This document shows positions 24,771 through 27,560 of a stretch of DNA of 27,560 bases, piece by piece. Each line of letters starts with the position of its first letter. Within the stretch, counting starts at the first letter, position 1. The translations under genes were made by a program, and so were the position numbers. The notes below the pieces were generated by a model that worked only from the letters and a program-made list of their open reading frames with translations, was not told the origin of the DNA and ran no database searches. Source of the DNA: CAYRGG01 sp964423745 (GTDB lineage: Bacteria; Pseudomonadota; Gammaproteobacteria; Competibacterales; Competibacteraceae); assembly GCA_964423745.1 (NCBI GenBank), contig CAYRGG010000056.1, positions 1 through 27,560 on the forward strand. The letters are read 5' to 3'.

Positions 24771-26466
24771 CAGCTACGACACCCGAGGACGGCTACAAAG
24801 CATCACGTCCGGCGAGCGCACGGAGACCTTTACTTACGATGATCATGGGTTTTTAGATATCACCACCGATGCCCTCAATCGGATGGTGGACTTTGACTAC
24901 GATCTCGCTGGGCGGGTGGTGAAACAAACCCTACCGGATTCGCGGGTGATTGGCTTTGGTTATGATGCTAACGGGAATCTCATTCACCTTACCCCACCGG
25001 GGAGAACCGCCCATCAGTTTGGCTACAACGCGGTAGACCTCTCGGATCGGTACTCACCCCCCGATACGGGAATGGGTAACCCAAACACCGGTTACACGTA
25101 TGATCTTACCAAGCAACTCCTTGAAGTCGAACGGCCCGATGGTCAACGTATTGAGTTGGACTATGATGACGCAGGCCGACTGATCTCAATGATGACACCC
25201 CAAGGTGCTACCACCTTCGGCTACCAATCTGAAACCGGGCAACTCGACAGCCTCACGACACCTGAGGGTAATAGCTTAACCTTCGGCTATGATGGGTTCT
25301 TACCGGTACAGGAAACATGGGGCGGAGAGATCAATGGTGACATCACCTGGGGTTATGACAACAACTTCTGGGTACGCACCCTAGCTGTTAATGGCAATCC
25401 CATCGATTATGCTTACGACAATGACGGCTTGTTGGTGCAAGCGGGTGCCTTGACCTTAACCCCCGATCCTCAACATGGGTTGCTGCGGGGTACTGTGTTG
25501 GGTCCCGTTGAAACCCACCTTGAGTACAACGGCTTTGGGGAAGTCGACAGTGAGACCGCGACGGTGGACGGTAGCTCGCTCTTTAGCACCACCTACACAC
25601 GGGATAACTTAGGTCGTATTACTGAAAAGCAAGAGACGGTAGAGGGTTTCCAGACCGTGTATGGGTACCGCTATAACCTCGCTGGGCGGTTAGAAGCGGT
25701 AAGCCAAGACGGGATGCTTGTGGCGGAGTATAGCTATGATGCCAATGGCAACCGCACCCATGTCAATGGTGTTCTTGTCGGTGAGTATGATGGACAGGAC
25801 CGGTTGTTGAGCTATGGTCAAGTCAGTTACGACTATACCGCCAACGGGGAGTTGGTGAGTAAAACCGCTAGCGGGATGACGACCCACTACGACTATGATG
25901 TCTTGGGTAACCTCCGCCGGGTTACGTTACCTGGTGATGTCACCATTGACTATGTCATCGATGGGCAGAACCGGCGAATTGGCAAAAAAGTCAACGGTAC
26001 TCTCACCCAAGGCTTCCTCTATCAAGATCAGCTCAATCCTGTTGCGGAGTTAGATGGCAGCGGCAATGTGGTGGCTCGATATGTCTATGCCGAGAAGGGT
26101 CATGTGCCATCCTACATGGTCAAGATCGATTCGGTGAGTGGTGCGGAGGTCACCTATCGGATTCTCTCGGACCATCTGGGTTCACCTCGGCTCGTCATCG
26201 ATACCCGTGATGGCAGTATTACCCAACAGATGAACTATGATGTCTGGGGTAATGTCCTGCAAGACACCAACCCCGGTTTCCAGCCCTTTGGGTTTGCGGG
26301 GGGGCTCTATGATCAGCATACTAACCTGGTGCGCTTCGGGGCACGGGATTATGATCCTAGAACCGGAAGGTGGACGGCGAAGGATCCGATTCGGTTTGCG
26401 GGGGGTGATACAAACTTATATGCTTATGTGGGGAATGATCCGGTTAATTTTCTCGATAAAACGGGC
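24771..26466 (+). repeat. RHS core duplication, copy 2 (truncated cassette)
   Basis: Partner of 21958-23650. Homology begins in the middle of a YD repeat with CAGCTACGACACC. The same frame is closed upstream by TGA at 24757, so the copy has lost everything 5' of this point: signal peptide, PKD, NHL and the first YD repeats. It contains the 472-bp identical tract at 25499-25970. Confidence 0.95.
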
Positions 26467-26784
26467 AACGCTGCAGAACACACGAAAAATAGACAACCAT
26501 CTAATCTTTCAAAACACCAAAAAGGAACAACAAGAAAACAGCTCGATAGGGGTGGTGAGAAAGGTGACATCAAACGCGGTGCTCCTAGAAAGAGGCCGAA
26601 CAAATATAAAGGTAAATGGCCACCTAAACAAAAAGGGATAATTTCATTGGGTCTATTACCAAGGTTGACGACAGGTGTAGGTTTATTACTAACCCCAAGT
26701 GAACTCGGTTGTGGTTCATTAGATTGTGATAATGACGGAGTTCAGGATCACTTACAAAAAGATCAAGAAAACCTATGTCGGTAG
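24883..26784 (+). CDS. Orphan RHS-core/toxin-tail cassette (5'-truncated)
   Basis: 633 codons from the first in-frame ATG; the homologous frame actually extends up to 24760 without a start codon. That ATG replaces a GTG (Val) of the complete copy and has no ribosome-binding site, so the cassette is probably silent or poorly expressed and serves as a donor. Residues 1-529 are YD repeats and RHS core. The core ends DKTG instead of the usual DPxG. Residues ~530-633 are a new tail unrelated to that of the long gene: a Lys/Arg-rich part (HQKGTTRKQLDRGGEKGD, then RGAPRKRPNKYKGKWPPK) followed by a hydrophobic patch and a short acidic end with Cys. A nucleic-acid-targeting toxin is plausible but not identified. 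The next gene, of Sel1 type, starts 21 nt after the stop. Confidence 0.85.
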   Translation: MVDFDYDLAGRVVKQTLPDSRVIGFGYDANGNLIHLTPPGRTAHQFGYNAVDLSDRYSPPDTGMGNPNTGYTYDLTKQLLEVERPDGQRIELDYDDAGRLISMMTPQGATTFGYQSETGQLDSLTTPEGNSLTFGYDGFLPVQETWGGEINGDITWGYDNNFWVRTLAVNGNPIDYAYDNDGLLVQAGALTLTPDPQHGLLRGTVLGPVETHLEYNGFGEVDSETATVDGSSLFSTTYTRDNLGRITEKQETVEGFQTVYGYRYNLAGRLEAVSQDGMLVAEYSYDANGNRTHVNGVLVGEYDGQDRLLSYGQVSYDYTANGELVSKTASGMTTHYDYDVLGNLRRVTLPGDVTIDYVIDGQNRRIGKKVNGTLTQGFLYQDQLNPVAELDGSGNVVARYVYAEKGHVPSYMVKIDSVSGAEVTYRILSDHLGSPRLVIDTRDGSITQQMNYDVWGNVLQDTNPGFQPFGFAGGLYDQHTNLVRFGARDYDPRTGRWTAKDPIRFAGGDTNLYAYVGNDPVNFLDKTGNAAEHTKNRQPSNLSKHQKGTTRKQLDRGGEKGDIKRGAPRKRPNKYKGKWPPKQKGIISLGLLPRLTTGVGLLLTPSELGCGSLDCDNDGVQDHLQKDQENLCR

Positions 26785-26804
26785 GAAAGGGTAGGTCACC
26801 AATC

Positions 26805-27278
26805 ATGAATAAATACGAACTTGCATTAAATGAAATGCACAAATGCTCACCAGATTATGGGCATGTTGTAAAGCTTCTAGAAGAGTCAACGGAATCAGGT
26901 GATCCAAAGTCCGCGTATGCGCTTGCAACATGGTATCTGCATGGGGAGTATTTCGAAAAGGATTTGGGAAAAGCGGTTATGTTGTTACATCGTGCAGCGG
27001 CAAAAAATCACCCAGAAGCCTGTTATGATCTGGCAATTTGCTACGAAAAATCGACAGGGGTTTCTCAAAACTTGGAGAAAGCGTTTCAGTTGTATATCCG
27101 GGCGGCTCTCTACGGTGATAATCAATCCGTCTATGAGGTTGGACGCTGCTATTACTATGGCATTGGCACAGGCGTTAATAAAGCGCTTGCAGATATTTGG
27201 CTCGACAAAGCAGAGTCATTGGGTATAGATAATTCTGAGTCGGAAAATGATGATGACTCAGATTCAGAATTAAGGTAG
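26805..27278 (+). CDS. Sel1-repeat protein, candidate immunity gene of the orphan cassette
   Basis: About 157 residues from ATG 26805 (MNKYELALNEMHK). An in-frame ATG at 26775 overlaps the end of the RHS cassette, but the purine-rich GGTAGGAAAGGGTAGG lies between the two and favours 26805. Three Sel1/TPR-like helical repeats are visible: SAYALATWYLHGEY, EACYDLAICYEKSTG and SVYEVGRCYYYGIGTG, each followed by a KA-x5-L/Y-x-RAA type helix. The C-terminus is a very acidic Ser/Asp/Glu tail, complementary in charge to the basic toxin tail upstream. Sel1 proteins are protein-interaction scaffolds; its position directly behind an RHS tail suggests it is the antidote, which is inference. Confidence 0.8.
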   Translation: MNKYELALNEMHKCSPDYGHVVKLLEESTESGDPKSAYALATWYLHGEYFEKDLGKAVMLLHRAAAKNHPEACYDLAICYEKSTGVSQNLEKAFQLYIRAALYGDNQSVYEVGRCYYYGIGTGVNKALADIWLDKAESLGIDNSESENDDDSDSELR

Positions 27279-27560
27279 GAGGTAAAAGTAAAAAAGGGGT
27301 CATATATGGTCCGTCCCGCACTGCAAGGAAAAAGTTCGTTGGTGACAAAAAGAATATTGCGCCCAACTATTCGGCCTTGAGATGAGGTTCCTATAGACCT
27401 CTGGCCCTGATGGAATCCGCGCACTCTCAACCTTATCAAGTCGTCGGCCTCAAGAGTGGGCCCGAGACCCCTGCAGGTTCTTGAGAATGCAGGTGCTACC
27501 TTTTGTGCCATCACTTGAACTTGATCCACGCAACTTCAATAATCTGTCTTGTTAACAGCT
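27279..27560. other. Right-hand end of the window, no clear gene
   Basis: 282 nt. AAAAAGGGGTC at 27291-27301 repeats the outer end of the 24570-24767 element in the same orientation as its left arm. A reverse frame (27155-27529) runs through this stretch, but its second half is antisense to the Sel1 gene and its protein resembles nothing I recognise. No terminator, tRNA or transposase was found before the sequence ends. Confidence 0.4.

Noticed and set aside
27155..27529. Reverse frame of 124 residues at the right end
   Set aside because: Half is antisense to the Sel1 gene, its Ser/Glu-rich end is the complement of the acidic tail, and the rest matches no family I know.

Overview
This looks like a chromosomal segment of a gammaproteobacterium. 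The strongest sign is the minus-strand block miaB-phoH(ybeZ)-ybeY-corC(ybeX)-lnt, in the order usual for that class, together with RNase T, a monothiol glutaredoxin of the GrxD type, an iron superoxide dismutase and PriA. I cannot name a genus. Most of the window has mid-range base composition; the toxin tails and immunity-like genes near the right end are visibly richer in A+T.

Left part (1-12610), mostly housekeeping: the first codons of a quinone-oxidoreductase-like gene run off the left edge. Next comes the tightly packed miaB operon, in which four genes overlap by 4 nt each, followed by lnt. rnt is the only plus-strand gene until sodB. A minus-strand group follows: grxD, a class II glutamine amidotransferase of the N-acetylglutaminylglutamine-amide (osmolyte) type, and a BON-domain lipoprotein. 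sodB has a hairpin-bearing leader and a clear terminator, and priA converges on it. Two copies of a ~130-bp element with short inverted ends (102-229 and 5935-6064), plus at least one relic, lie between these genes.

Middle part (12611-16096): an EHD/dynamin-like membrane GTPase and a stand-alone, divergent malonyl-CoA:ACP-transacylase-like protein, separated by gene-poor DNA.

Right part (16097-27278), the accessory region: a polymorphic-toxin locus. A 2639-residue secreted protein carries a Sec signal, five PKD-type domains, a carboxypeptidase-regulatory-like domain, an NHL propeller, YD/RHS repeats and a variable C-terminal tail, and is followed by a likely immunity gene. A 198-bp element with 33-nt inverted ends comes next. 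It abuts a promoterless second copy of the last ~1.7 kb of the RHS core, which carries a different, very basic tail and is followed by a Sel1-repeat gene. The two RHS copies share a 472-bp stretch with no mismatch inside otherwise diverged sequence, which points to recent gene conversion. The layout fits a toxin-switching cassette: recombination between the copies would replace the first tail/immunity pair with the second.
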